Assembly: GCF_014334135.1 (NCBI RefSeq)
Contig: NZ_CP060497.1
Coordinates: 2,852,001 to 2,916,000, forward strand
Origin: Olivibacter sp. SDN3
GTDB taxonomy: Bacteria > Bacteroidota > Bacteroidia > Sphingobacteriales > Sphingobacteriaceae
Length of the DNA: 64,000 nucleotides
Reading direction: 5' to 3'
Below the pieces are notes generated by a model. It saw nothing but the letters and a program-made list of their open reading frames with translations, did no database searches and had not been told where the DNA came from. The position numbers and the translations under genes are program-made. Below, piece by piece: positions 25,394 through 32,530 of the stretch (positions within the stretch are counted from its first letter, which is position 1; the number at the start of each line of letters is the position of its first letter).

Positions 25394-25407
25394 GTTACAT
25401 TTGTTAC
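25394..25407 (-). promoter_or_regulatory. Crp/Fnr-type operator C, upstream of tauE-sqr
   Basis: On the minus strand it reads GTAACAAATGTAAC, one mismatch from the perfect inverted repeat. The centre is exactly 33 bp from CAGATTTG (25364-25371, minus strand), a TAnnTTTG-like -7 element. The start codon of tauE is at 25341, giving a leader of about 20 nt. Confidence 0.7.
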
Positions 25408-25470
25408 ACAAGGGGAGTTTTTGGCTTTTTTCTTTAGAACGGTCTCCAATTTGTCATGAAATCCTGTGTC

Positions 25471-25486
25471 GGTAACATTTGTTACC
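25471..25486 (+). promoter_or_regulatory. Crp/Fnr-type operator D, upstream of the Crp/Fnr gene
   Basis: GGTAACATTTGTTACC has perfect 7-bp arms around TT. On the plus strand its centre is exactly 33 bp from TAGTTTTA (25508-25515), a near match to TAnnTTTG. No matching element is found at that spacing on the minus strand, so this site seems to serve the regulator gene and suggests autoregulation. The expected leader is about 125 nt. Confidence 0.7.
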
Positions 25487-25645
25487 AACCCATTTGGCAT
25501 TAATAGTTAGTTTTACGACGCGTATTAAATTGTAATGCTTTTACCATAATATGATGTCCCAAAGGCTAATATTGATGAACAAAGCGTTATATTGTTATGT
25601 GTAGTATAAATTTGAATTTTTAAGAAAGGATGGCAATAATTGGAG

Positions 25646-26296
25646 ATGTTAGGTATGAATAATGAGATTATCGAGGAAGCGTATGGCTCCATTTTCGAGG
25701 CGGCTTTGATCGAAGAGATTGCCTCGGTAGCCAAGCTGGTTGAATTTAAAGAAGGAGAAGTACTGATCGACATCGGAAAGTACATCAAGACCATGCCCTT
25801 GCTCATCAACGGGGCGATAAAAATCATGCGCGAGGACTTTGATGAGGGAGAATTGCTGCTGTATTTTATTGAAAAGGGAGATACCTGTGCCATGACCCTT
25901 GCGTGCTGTATGGGAGACAAGAAAAGCGAGATCCGGGCGGTGGCGGAGACCGATGGGCTGGTGGCCATGATCCCGGTGCACTATATGGAATCGTGGTTGG
26001 GCAAGTACCAGACGTGGAGGGCTTTCGTATTCATGAGCTACGACAACCGGTTTAACGAGATGTTGGCTGCGATTGACAATATTGCGTTCATGAATATGGA
26101 CAAACGCCTTTACCATTATCTTTTGGAGACAGGTAAGATCAACTCTTCCCAAACCATAAACAAGACCCACCAAGAGATTGCCTACGAACTGAACAGCTCG
26201 CGCGTGGTGGTTTCACGGCTTTTGAAAGCGTTGGAAAATGAGGGCAAGATCAAACTGAACAGGAACAACATCGAACTATTGAAAGTGGAGGAATAG
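25646..26296 (+). CDS. Crp/Fnr-family transcription regulator of the sulfur island
   Basis: The protein is 216 aa from ATG 25646. A TTG at 25640 and an ATG at 25655, with GGAG ahead of it, are other possible starts. It has an N-terminal cNMP-binding-like beta-roll (residues about 30-115), a dimer helix, and a C-terminal winged HTH (about 172-205) with recognition helix SSRVVVSRLLKALE. The motif TCAMTLACCMG puts three cysteines (81, 87, 88) in the effector domain. There is no Fnr-type N-terminal four-Cys iron-sulfur motif. The flanking operators and divergent tauE-sqr suggest that it activates the sulfur genes. The signal may be a persulfide or other thiol modification (inference). Confidence 0.88.
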   Translation: MLGMNNEIIEEAYGSIFEAALIEEIASVAKLVEFKEGEVLIDIGKYIKTMPLLINGAIKIMREDFDEGELLLYFIEKGDTCAMTLACCMGDKKSEIRAVAETDGLVAMIPVHYMESWLGKYQTWRAFVFMSYDNRFNEMLAAIDNIAFMNMDKRLYHYLLETGKINSSQTINKTHQEIAYELNSSRVVVSRLLKALENEGKIKLNRNNIELLKVEE

Positions 26297-26359
26297 AAAA
26301 TTCCGTTCGTCGGAACTACTTCATGATATTTTAGATAAAAACTTAGAAAAGGAACGAGC

Positions 26360-27466
26360 ATGAAAACAGGATTATTTTTTACCAAAATATTTGCTTTGAT
26401 CTTCATTAACGCCTGCAATGCAGCGAATAGTGATAACTTTATACTGACCGGACATATTGCCAATGCCGATGAGTTAAATAGCATTATTCTGTATGAAGGG
26501 AGCACATTTGTCGATTCGATAGCCGTGGACAAAGACGGTAATTTTTATTTGGAAGGAACGGCTTCGGAGCCTACACTGTACGAATTGGCCGTGGAGCAAC
26601 AGACGTTTATGCTGGTCATGGAAAACGGTGAAAAATTGGAGTTGAATATTGATTTGACCACACCGGAGCAATATACCGTAAAAGGATCTGAAACATCAGC
26701 TAAACTCAAAGAGCTTACCGGAATGCGTGACAAATTCCAAGCGCACCAAATGAATCTGCAAAGTGAATTTGAACAACGTCTTGATAATGGTGAAGATCGG
26801 GGCGTCGTCCAAAATGAACTCATAGCAAAAAATGACCAATATACTGCCGAACTATCAGAACAGGTTTTGCAGTTTTCACGGGATAACGAAGATAACCTGG
26901 CGGGATTCTTCGGGATGTTGGTTTTGTATTCGGTGGACCCTACCGGACACGAAGAAACCTTGGTCGGATATGCAGAAAAAGCACGAGGTCTGTTTCCCAA
27001 CAATGAGACCGTTCAGTCATTCGCCGCGCACATGGAAGAGATAAAACCGTTGAGTATCGGTCAGACGGCACCGGACTTTAGCTCTATAACACCAGAAGGC
27101 AAGGAGGTCAAACTCTCTGATCTGAGGGGGCAATACGTTCTATTGGACTTTTGGGCTGCATGGTGTACACCGTGTCGCCATGAAAACCCTAATATAGTAA
27201 GCCAATACCATGATTTTAAAGACCGTGGCTTTACAGTCCTGGGTGTTTCTTTGGACAGAGACCGTGATGCATGGCTTCAAGCCATTGAAGACGATAAACT
27301 GACGTGGACACACGTATCGGAACTTAAAATGTGGGATAGCGAGGCCGGTCGCTTATATAACATCACGGCCATTCCTGCATCCTTTATGATCGATCCCGAT
27401 GGAAAGATCATAGGAAAGAATTTGCGCGGGCCTGCTTTGAAGCAATTTTTGGAGAAAACTTTATAG
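26360..27466 (+). CDS. TlpA-like thioredoxin with N-terminal DUF4369
   Basis: This 368-aa exported protein has a hydrophobic N-terminus with FINAC (Cys19, possible lipobox). A DUF4369 beta-rich domain spans about residues 25-120, a helical linker reaches about 220, and the thioredoxin/AhpC-like domain carries WCTPC and AIPASF. This domain order is common in Bacteroidetes. It lies 63 bp after the regulator and is co-directional. Substrates are unknown; involvement in periplasmic thiol or persulfide reduction is inferred. Confidence 0.88.
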   Translation: MKTGLFFTKIFALIFINACNAANSDNFILTGHIANADELNSIILYEGSTFVDSIAVDKDGNFYLEGTASEPTLYELAVEQQTFMLVMENGEKLELNIDLTTPEQYTVKGSETSAKLKELTGMRDKFQAHQMNLQSEFEQRLDNGEDRGVVQNELIAKNDQYTAELSEQVLQFSRDNEDNLAGFFGMLVLYSVDPTGHEETLVGYAEKARGLFPNNETVQSFAAHMEEIKPLSIGQTAPDFSSITPEGKEVKLSDLRGQYVLLDFWAAWCTPCRHENPNIVSQYHDFKDRGFTVLGVSLDRDRDAWLQAIEDDKLTWTHVSELKMWDSEAGRLYNITAIPASFMIDPDGKIIGKNLRGPALKQFLEKTL

Positions 27467-27472
27467 CAAAAA

Positions 27473-27496
27473 ATGGGTGCTTGATCAAGCACCCAT
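27473..27496. terminator. bidirectional terminator between TlpA-DUF4369 and DsrE
   Basis: ATGGGTGCTTGA and TCAAGCACCCAT form a perfect 24-bp palindrome that starts 7 bp after the TlpA stop. An A run lies to the left and a T-rich stretch to the right. The genes on either side converge on it. Confidence 0.8.
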
Positions 27497-27525
27497 ACCA
27501 TTCTTTATTACAAAAAATAAAAATA

Positions 27526-27993
27526 TTACGGTTTAATCACCACCCATCCCTGTGAAGCACGGATAATCAATTCACCATTTCCGCTGGGCACATAAGGGAT
27601 AAATCCCAAAATATCTTCTTTCGTCAAGTTCCTTTCTCGTAAGGAGTTTTCACATTGGGCAACTTGAACGCCTTTTGAGATCATATCTTTCAGATCATCT
27701 ATATACGGCGAACTTTTTAGCATCACATCGGTACCACCAGAAAAGGTCACGAGTTCGATGGTCAGCTTCCCGATAAGCCTTTTGTCTGTTAAGACATTTC
27801 TGATGTTTCTAAATGTTTTTTTAACGATTTCGGGATTATTTGTGTCCAATTGAAAAATGGCGTTGTACTCTGTTTTTGTGGCTTCCGCACCTTTAAACTG
27901 AAGGTTTTTCTGCAACTCTGGACTCACTTCCTGCCCAATGGCAAATTGCCATCCTAAGCCCAGCAAGAATAAGGCGATCAATAGTTTTTTCAT
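27526..27993 (-). CDS. secreted DsrE-like sulfur-carrier protein (2)
   Basis: This 155-aa protein has a signal peptide (residues 1-20) and a DsrE-like fold with one conserved cysteine, Cys114, in VAQCENSLRERN. It is the most diverged of the three DsrE-like proteins here. It lies 17 bp after the tsdA-like gene and is co-directional, so it may take sulfur from or deliver thiosulfate to that enzyme (inference). Confidence 0.82.
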   Translation of the reverse strand: MKKLLIALFLLGLGWQFAIGQEVSPELQKNLQFKGAEATKTEYNAIFQLDTNNPEIVKKTFRNIRNVLTDKRLIGKLTIELVTFSGGTDVMLKSSPYIDDLKDMISKGVQVAQCENSLRERNLTKEDILGFIPYVPSGNGELIIRASQGWVVIKP

Positions 27994-28010
27994 ATCTACA
28001 AAATTAAAAA

Positions 28011-29039
28011 TTAAAAATTGTAAGGACCATATTTGTGCTGTTCAGGTGATATACTGTCTGCAAACGGTGGGTAGGCCGAATCTTTTGGTTTTAGTGTGAG
28101 GTCTGGGTAATCTTTTTCCTTATTGGCCTTGATGGGCCTGTCAAATGAATTGATATAAGCCGCTACGTCATACACTTCTTCGTCGGTCAAGATAGGATTT
28201 AGCGGGTCGACACCTAACGGCATATTCCCTTTGATGAATTTTGAGGCCGTGAGCATGCGCCCCATGCCTGCACCGTCATTGTAGGAATCATGGCCCCAAA
28301 GTGGGGGATAAATGTATCCCTCGGACTTTTGTGTATCGTCTTTCCATATTCCCTGTCCGTCCTGTTGGTGGCAGGCCACACAATGGGCTTGAAAAACCTG
28401 CTCACCATTGCGGAGATTGGCTTTCCTGTCGGGAGGTGTAAATTCGACAAAGCCCTGGCCATCTATTCTGTCTCCAATTCTCACATTTTTGCTAAGGTGT
28501 GCCATGTAACTTACTATGGCCACCATTTCTTCACTATCCTTTGGTAGCTTCTGTCCGTTTAGGCTTCTTTCAAAACAGCCGTTGATCCTATCTTCCAATG
28601 TGGCTACTTTACCGTCTCTTCCACTGAACATGGGAAATATACCAGTCAGACCCACATAAGATCCTGCATAAGCTTTGGTTCCTCCGTCAAGGTGACAACT
28701 GTTGCAGGATAAATGGTTTCCGGAATAGACTTCTCCATATTCGTTGTTCGGACCAAGGTATTTGGCCGTTTCCATGATTAGTTTTTGACCAAAAGCGGCA
28801 GATCGGCCCTCCTCGGTGTCGGGGAAATCCTCCATGACAAAATCTTCAACATGGCTAATGAATGTCCTGTCGTCCCCAGATCCGTCGGTATCCGGAGCCA
28901 GACGGTAATCATTCCAATTAAACAGGTGGAAAAGTGCCATCACGATCAGCAACAAAAACAGTACGCCCATCCACAGTGATCTTGTAGACAGTCGGTTCAC
29001 CTCTCTGAGCAGGTCTTGTTCAACTTTTTGATTTTCCAT
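28011..29039 (-). CDS. tsdA: TsdA-family diheme thiosulfate dehydrogenase
   Basis: This 342-aa membrane-anchored protein (helix at about residues 22-40) has two c-type haem motifs, CNSCH (Cys112, Cys115, His116) and CVACH (Cys220, Cys223, His224). Sequence around them matches TsdA: TLEDRINGCFERSLNG after the first haem, and YPPLWGHDSYNDGAGM after the second. Cys155 in INGCFERS is a candidate for the unusual axial Cys ligand of TsdA haem 1. TsdA joins two thiosulfates to tetrathionate or does the reverse. Operator E lies 177 bp upstream. A short C-terminal extension after about residue 305 follows the family core. Confidence 0.88.
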   Translation of the reverse strand: MENQKVEQDLLREVNRLSTRSLWMGVLFLLLIVMALFHLFNWNDYRLAPDTDGSGDDRTFISHVEDFVMEDFPDTEEGRSAAFGQKLIMETAKYLGPNNEYGEVYSGNHLSCNSCHLDGGTKAYAGSYVGLTGIFPMFSGRDGKVATLEDRINGCFERSLNGQKLPKDSEEMVAIVSYMAHLSKNVRIGDRIDGQGFVEFTPPDRKANLRNGEQVFQAHCVACHQQDGQGIWKDDTQKSEGYIYPPLWGHDSYNDGAGMGRMLTASKFIKGNMPLGVDPLNPILTDEEVYDVAAYINSFDRPIKANKEKDYPDLTLKPKDSAYPPFADSISPEQHKYGPYNF

Positions 29040-29215
29040 ATTCGTTTATTTGAACTTTCTTAGGGCTATCTAAAAAAGCTATGGTACCATAACATTTATT
29101 TTTCATCGGTGGGTAACCTCCGACGGTTTATACATTAGCGATAATCATCAAAAAAGAAATTTTTCCTTTCTGATTCTCATGGCGATAAAATTATGGGATA
29201 TCGAAAATCGAGTCA

Positions 29216-29229
29216 GTAACATTTGTTAC
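29216..29229 (-). promoter_or_regulatory. Crp/Fnr-type operator E, upstream of tsdA
   Basis: GTAACATTTGTTAC is a perfect inverted repeat identical to the core of operator D. The centre is exactly 33 bp from TAATTTTA on the minus strand (29186-29193), a near match to TAnnTTTG. This gives a leader of about 140 nt before the tsdA-like gene. The region 29040-29329 holds no gene. Confidence 0.72.
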
Positions 29230-29329
29230 ATTAAGAAAATTGGTGTCACAAGGGAAAAACAGGTGTCATAACCACGCTTTTATGGTAAGTGTGGTAAATG
29301 TTGGTTTAGGCTTGTGGAGTTATGAAAAC

Positions 29330-29351
29330 GGGGTGCTTCGGAAGACACCCC
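29330..29351 (-). terminator. terminator after the nucleosidase gene
   Basis: GGGGTG and CACCCC arms surround a CTTCGGAAGA loop that can itself pair. The stem begins 5 bp after the stop at 29357. T runs flank it on both sides. Confidence 0.65.
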
Positions 29352-29356
29352 ATTTT

Positions 29357-29935
29357 TTAGATATTCACGAAGTTAGCCGAATGGTCTTTTTTGTGCAACT
29401 GTAATATGTTGCCAAATGCAAGGGCTGCTTTGTGTACCTGGATAGTCCAATCTTCTGCGGCGTTTCCATCTGCACCGTCGGAAATGTATTTGAGGCAGAG
29501 AAAAGGGATTCTTTCTTTCATGGCGACCAGAGCCAAAGCGTAGGCTTCCATATCCACCACATTGTACATGGTTGTGGAATGTGCCATTTCAAAATTATCG
29601 CCTGTTCCGCAAGTGGCTCCGGGTATTCCATCCATCTGCAAACCGTATTCGAGGACTGGGGGCAACCCCGACAATGGTGTCTCGTATTGCTCATAGCCCA
29701 ACCCTCTAACGTCCATATCTCTTTGAATGAATTTCGTGCAACAGACTATTTCACCTTTTCTGTAATGGCCGCTCCCGGCAGAACCTAAGTTTACGATCAA
29801 TTTCGGTTTTTCCTGCTCTAAGGCTTTCATCAGATTATAGGCCGCATTTACTTTGCCGATCCCGCAGATTAAATGGTTGTATTCCGAGAATACATCAGCT
29901 GCTTCAGATGCTAGTGCAAATGTGAATTTTATCAA
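29357..29935 (-). CDS. nucleoside phosphorylase-family nucleosidase
   Basis: This 192-aa protein is of the PNP/MTA-SAH nucleosidase superfamily. It shows the GIGKVNAAYNL and NLGSAGSG motifs of the ribose and phosphate/base pocket, and VVDMEAYAL with the glutamate that contacts ribose. It may be an S-adenosylhomocysteine or futalosine type enzyme; sequence alone does not separate them. It is shorter than typical MTA/SAH nucleosidases (about 230 aa). It is not obviously linked to sulfur oxidation. Confidence 0.75.
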   Translation of the reverse strand: MIKFTFALASEAADVFSEYNHLICGIGKVNAAYNLMKALEQEKPKLIVNLGSAGSGHYRKGEIVCCTKFIQRDMDVRGLGYEQYETPLSGLPPVLEYGLQMDGIPGATCGTGDNFEMAHSTTMYNVVDMEAYALALVAMKERIPFLCLKYISDGADGNAAEDWTIQVHKAALAFGNILQLHKKDHSANFVNI

Positions 29936-29998
29936 TAGGAATAGCGTTTTCCTGATCTATTATTATCATCAGTTACTACATGATTTGTGCAATCAAAG

Positions 29999-30304
29999 TT
30001 AGCTCTTTGGCTCTATATTTTCTTCTACCAATCGTACGATTTCGTTGGCTGGAAAAATACCGGATTGCCGCCATTTTACTTCACCATCCTTAAAGATGAT
30101 GGTCGTTGGCACGCTTCTGATCTGAAACAACTGTGCCAACTCCTGGTGTTCGTCAATATCTATCCACTCATAGAATATTTTGTCGCCTAATGTCGTGGCG
30201 GCTTCCTCAATGTTGGGTTTCATCATGTGACATGGGCCACACCAAACAGCGTGAAAGTTTACCAATGTCGGTTTATCGGATTTGATTTTTTCTGCTATAT
30301 CCAT
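29999..30304 (-). CDS. thioredoxin (2)
   Basis: This 101-aa thioredoxin has the WCGPC active site and SVPTT cis-proline loop. It has no signal peptide. It precedes the nucleosidase by 63 bp and follows a DsrE gene by 13 bp. It shares the tail pattern DGEVKWRQSGIF with the thioredoxin at 16017 (KGEIKWRQSGIF), so the two are close paralogues in one island. Confidence 0.9.
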   Translation of the reverse strand: MDIAEKIKSDKPTLVNFHAVWCGPCHMMKPNIEEAATTLGDKIFYEWIDIDEHQELAQLFQIRSVPTTIIFKDGEVKWRQSGIFPANEIVRLVEENIEPKS

Positions 30305-30317
30305 TTTTCTTAATTTT

Positions 30318-30758
30318 TTATAATTGAATTGTTTTAAACCCGTTTTCCTGTAATCCTAAAAAGTAGGTAAAACCATAACGTGTGGTCAGAACTGACGGTG
30401 GAAGCTCAGATTTTTTCACACCGAGATGAGCCATCGAATTTTCACAAACCACGATGTATATACCTGCTTTTTCGGCTTTTTCCACATAGGGTTTCAATTC
30501 CGTGCCCGTAGCAAGGTCTTTTACGACCTGGCCAGCCAAAACAACTTCAAATTTGATTTTTTTGCTTTTAGTTCTAAACCTTTCCCCGGTTTCTACGGCT
30601 GCTATAAAATGCCTTGAATTTTGAACCAAAAAAGCGTATTTACTATTTTTCCTGATTGAATTTTCAATTTGTTCAGGTGATTTATCCTGTGCTTTCACAG
30701 GTGTAAAACCAATAAGGTTGACCAGATTAATTAAGACGATTAAAACGTATTTTGTCAT
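30318..30758 (-). CDS. secreted DsrE-like sulfur-carrier protein (3)
   Basis: This 146-aa protein has a signal peptide (residues 1-23), then a DsrE-like domain with a single cysteine, Cys105, in VVCENSMAHLG. Its C-terminal TYFLGLQENGFKTIQL is close to that of the product at 14695 (MFGIQEIGFKILSL). It is 5 bp from the OsmC gene. It probably carries or transfers sulfur in the periplasm. Confidence 0.83.
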   Translation of the reverse strand: MTKYVLIVLINLVNLIGFTPVKAQDKSPEQIENSIRKNSKYAFLVQNSRHFIAAVETGERFRTKSKKIKFEVVLAGQVVKDLATGTELKPYVEKAEKAGIYIVVCENSMAHLGVKKSELPPSVLTTRYGFTYFLGLQENGFKTIQL

Positions 30759-30763
30759 AGTGG

Positions 30764-31156
30764 TTATTTTTGGTTATAGACAAATTCGAAGACCCGTTCA
30801 ATCGCTGGGTCGATAGATTTTCCTACGTGACAATAGTTTTTAGCAGCGAACTCAATCACTTGTTTTTGCTCATCCGAATAATCATTCCCAAATAATGCTT
30901 TGATGTTTATCTTACTGACCTTTGTTCGGTCTTCGTTCATTTCAAAATCAATCTGTGTTTTTGCATCCGTTATTTCAAACTGGCTTTGGCGAGCTGCATA
31001 ATCCATAGTTCCTAATAAACAGCTTCCGTAAGCACTGATTAATAAAGCTACCGGACTAAAGCTGCCGGCATCTGTTGTAATAGCCTCGCTATTTAACGGT
31101 GATTTTGTTTCACTTTTGTATTTTCCCTGATAAATTGTTTCGATTGTTGTTGACAT
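30764..31156 (-). CDS. OsmC-family peroxiredoxin-like protein (1)
   Basis: This 130-aa cytoplasmic OsmC protein has both expected cysteines, Cys46 in YGSCLLG and Cys109 in NYCHVG, which reduce organic peroxides in the family. It is adjacent to a DsrE and a thioredoxin gene. OsmC proteins can also handle persulfides in some bacteria, which would suit the island (inference). Confidence 0.85.
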   Translation of the reverse strand: MSTTIETIYQGKYKSETKSPLNSEAITTDAGSFSPVALLISAYGSCLLGTMDYAARQSQFEITDAKTQIDFEMNEDRTKVSKINIKALFGNDYSDEQKQVIEFAAKNYCHVGKSIDPAIERVFEFVYNQK

Positions 31157-31271
31157 TTTTAAAAATTTTTAAATTTTATCGCTAATACTTTTGTTCTCTT
31201 TGGGGTACGATACGGCTGTTCTCTGATAGACAGTTCTATTAGCCAATGTTACGAGAAGTAGGAAACGGCTC

Positions 31272-31742
31272 TTATTCTACTCCATACAGAAATTTGATGT
31301 TCTTCTCAATATCCGGGTGGAGGCTGTTTCCGATAGGGCATTGTTTAGCTGCATCTTCTAAAATCTGCTTTTGTTCAGCCGTATAATCACCTTTTTTGAT
31401 AAAGCATTTGATGTGAATTTTGGCAATTCTACCCTTATCGCTGTCATAATCGGTACTGATTTCTGTTCTGGCTTCCGACAGGTTAAACCCGTTTTTGCCG
31501 GCAATATTATCCATTGTACCCATCATACAGGTTCCGTAGCCACCGATAAGAAAATCTATCGGTCTGAAATTTTCCATATCGGCAATGAACGGTTCTTTGT
31601 TCGGGGCTACGATTGCGGATTTCCCTTTTCCATAAAATTCAGATTTAATCACGGGAGGCATATTTTGTTGTTGTGCAAAACTGTTCGTATTGGCATAAAA
31701 AGCCAGTACGAACAGCATTAAGGACATTATTTTTACGTTCAC
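31272..31742 (-). CDS. exported OsmC-family protein (2)
   Basis: The frame is open from 31823, but that start overlaps the SDR gene. A GTG at 31740-31742 gives a signal peptide (MNVKIMSLMLFVLAFYAN) and about 156 aa, so I chose it; an ATG at 31727 is an alternative. The OsmC cysteines are in YGTCMMG and KQCPIG. The protein seems to be the exported paralogue of the cytoplasmic OsmC at 30764. Confidence 0.78.
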   Translation of the reverse strand: MNVKIMSLMLFVLAFYANTNSFAQQQNMPPVIKSEFYGKGKSAIVAPNKEPFIADMENFRPIDFLIGGYGTCMMGTMDNIAGKNGFNLSEARTEISTDYDSDKGRIAKIHIKCFIKKGDYTAEQKQILEDAAKQCPIGNSLHPDIEKNIKFLYGVE

Positions 31743-31765
31743 TTTTTTTAATTTGATTATGCTTA

Positions 31766-32518
31766 TTAATTTCTGCCGGACATCACACCGCCGTCTATAT
31801 CCCAAACGGCTCCTGTTACCCAACTGGATTCGTCCGATAATAGGAAAGCGATGGTCGAGGCAATATCCCCGGCTGTTCCCACTCTGCCAATTGGATGGAA
31901 AGAATTGAAGCCTTGCAAGTTTTCCTCGATTTTATCTTTCTCCATAAATGCTCCATAGATCGGTGTTACCACGACGGCAGGCGATACGGCATTTACACGG
32001 ATATTGCTATCGGCCAACTCCATTGCCAAATGTTGCGTAAGACTGTGCAGACCGGCTTTAGCCATTGAATAAGCCGATGAAGGAGTAGCCTTGATCGCCT
32101 GTTTTGCCCACATTGAGCCGATATTCACGATTGAACCGCCACCGTTGGAAGCCATTACTTTTGCCGTTGCCTGTGTGATAAAGAAAAAGGCTTTGTTGAA
32201 GTTGTGGTATATATCGTAATCTTCTTCGGTATGGTCCAAGAAAGACTTGGGGTTAAAATATCCTGCGGCATTGACCAAGTATTTTAGATTGGGAAGGTCG
32301 CTGGCAATTTTCTTGCTGAATGTGTGTACTTCATCCATGTTTGACAAGTCAAGCTCATAGGCGGTTACTGTCCCTTTTTTGCCCAACTCGTTTACTGCCT
32401 CGTAGAGATTTGCTCCTTTTCTGGCCACCAAAGCCACTTCGATACCTTTTTCAAGTAATAGTGCTGCGGTGGCTTTTCCCATTCCGGTAGAACCACCGAT
32501 AATTAATGCTTGTTCCAT
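31766..32518 (-). CDS. short-chain dehydrogenase/reductase
   Basis: This 250-aa classical SDR has the nucleotide motif GGSTGMGKA near the start, NAAG-type NAAGYF, and the catalytic YSMAK. C-terminal [28 protein letters not shown] is typical. The cofactor is probably NADPH or NADH. The substrate is unknown. It is 12 bp after the alcohol dehydrogenase gene and may act with it. Confidence 0.87.
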   Translation of the reverse strand: MEQALIIGGSTGMGKATAALLLEKGIEVALVARKGANLYEAVNELGKKGTVTAYELDLSNMDEVHTFSKKIASDLPNLKYLVNAAGYFNPKSFLDHTEEDYDIYHNFNKAFFFITQATAKVMASNGGGSIVNIGSMWAKQAIKATPSSAYSMAKAGLHSLTQHLAMELADSNIRVNAVSPAVVVTPIYGAFMEKDKIEENLQGFNSFHPIGRVGTAGDIASTIAFLLSDESSWVTGAVWDIDGGVMSGRN

Positions 32519-32530
32519 TTTTTATGTATT

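Noticed and set aside
25342-25500. N-terminal 53-residue extension of the TauE protein with a repeated TNVTD
   Set aside because: It is the translation of operators C and D. The ATG at 25341 starts right before the first membrane helix.
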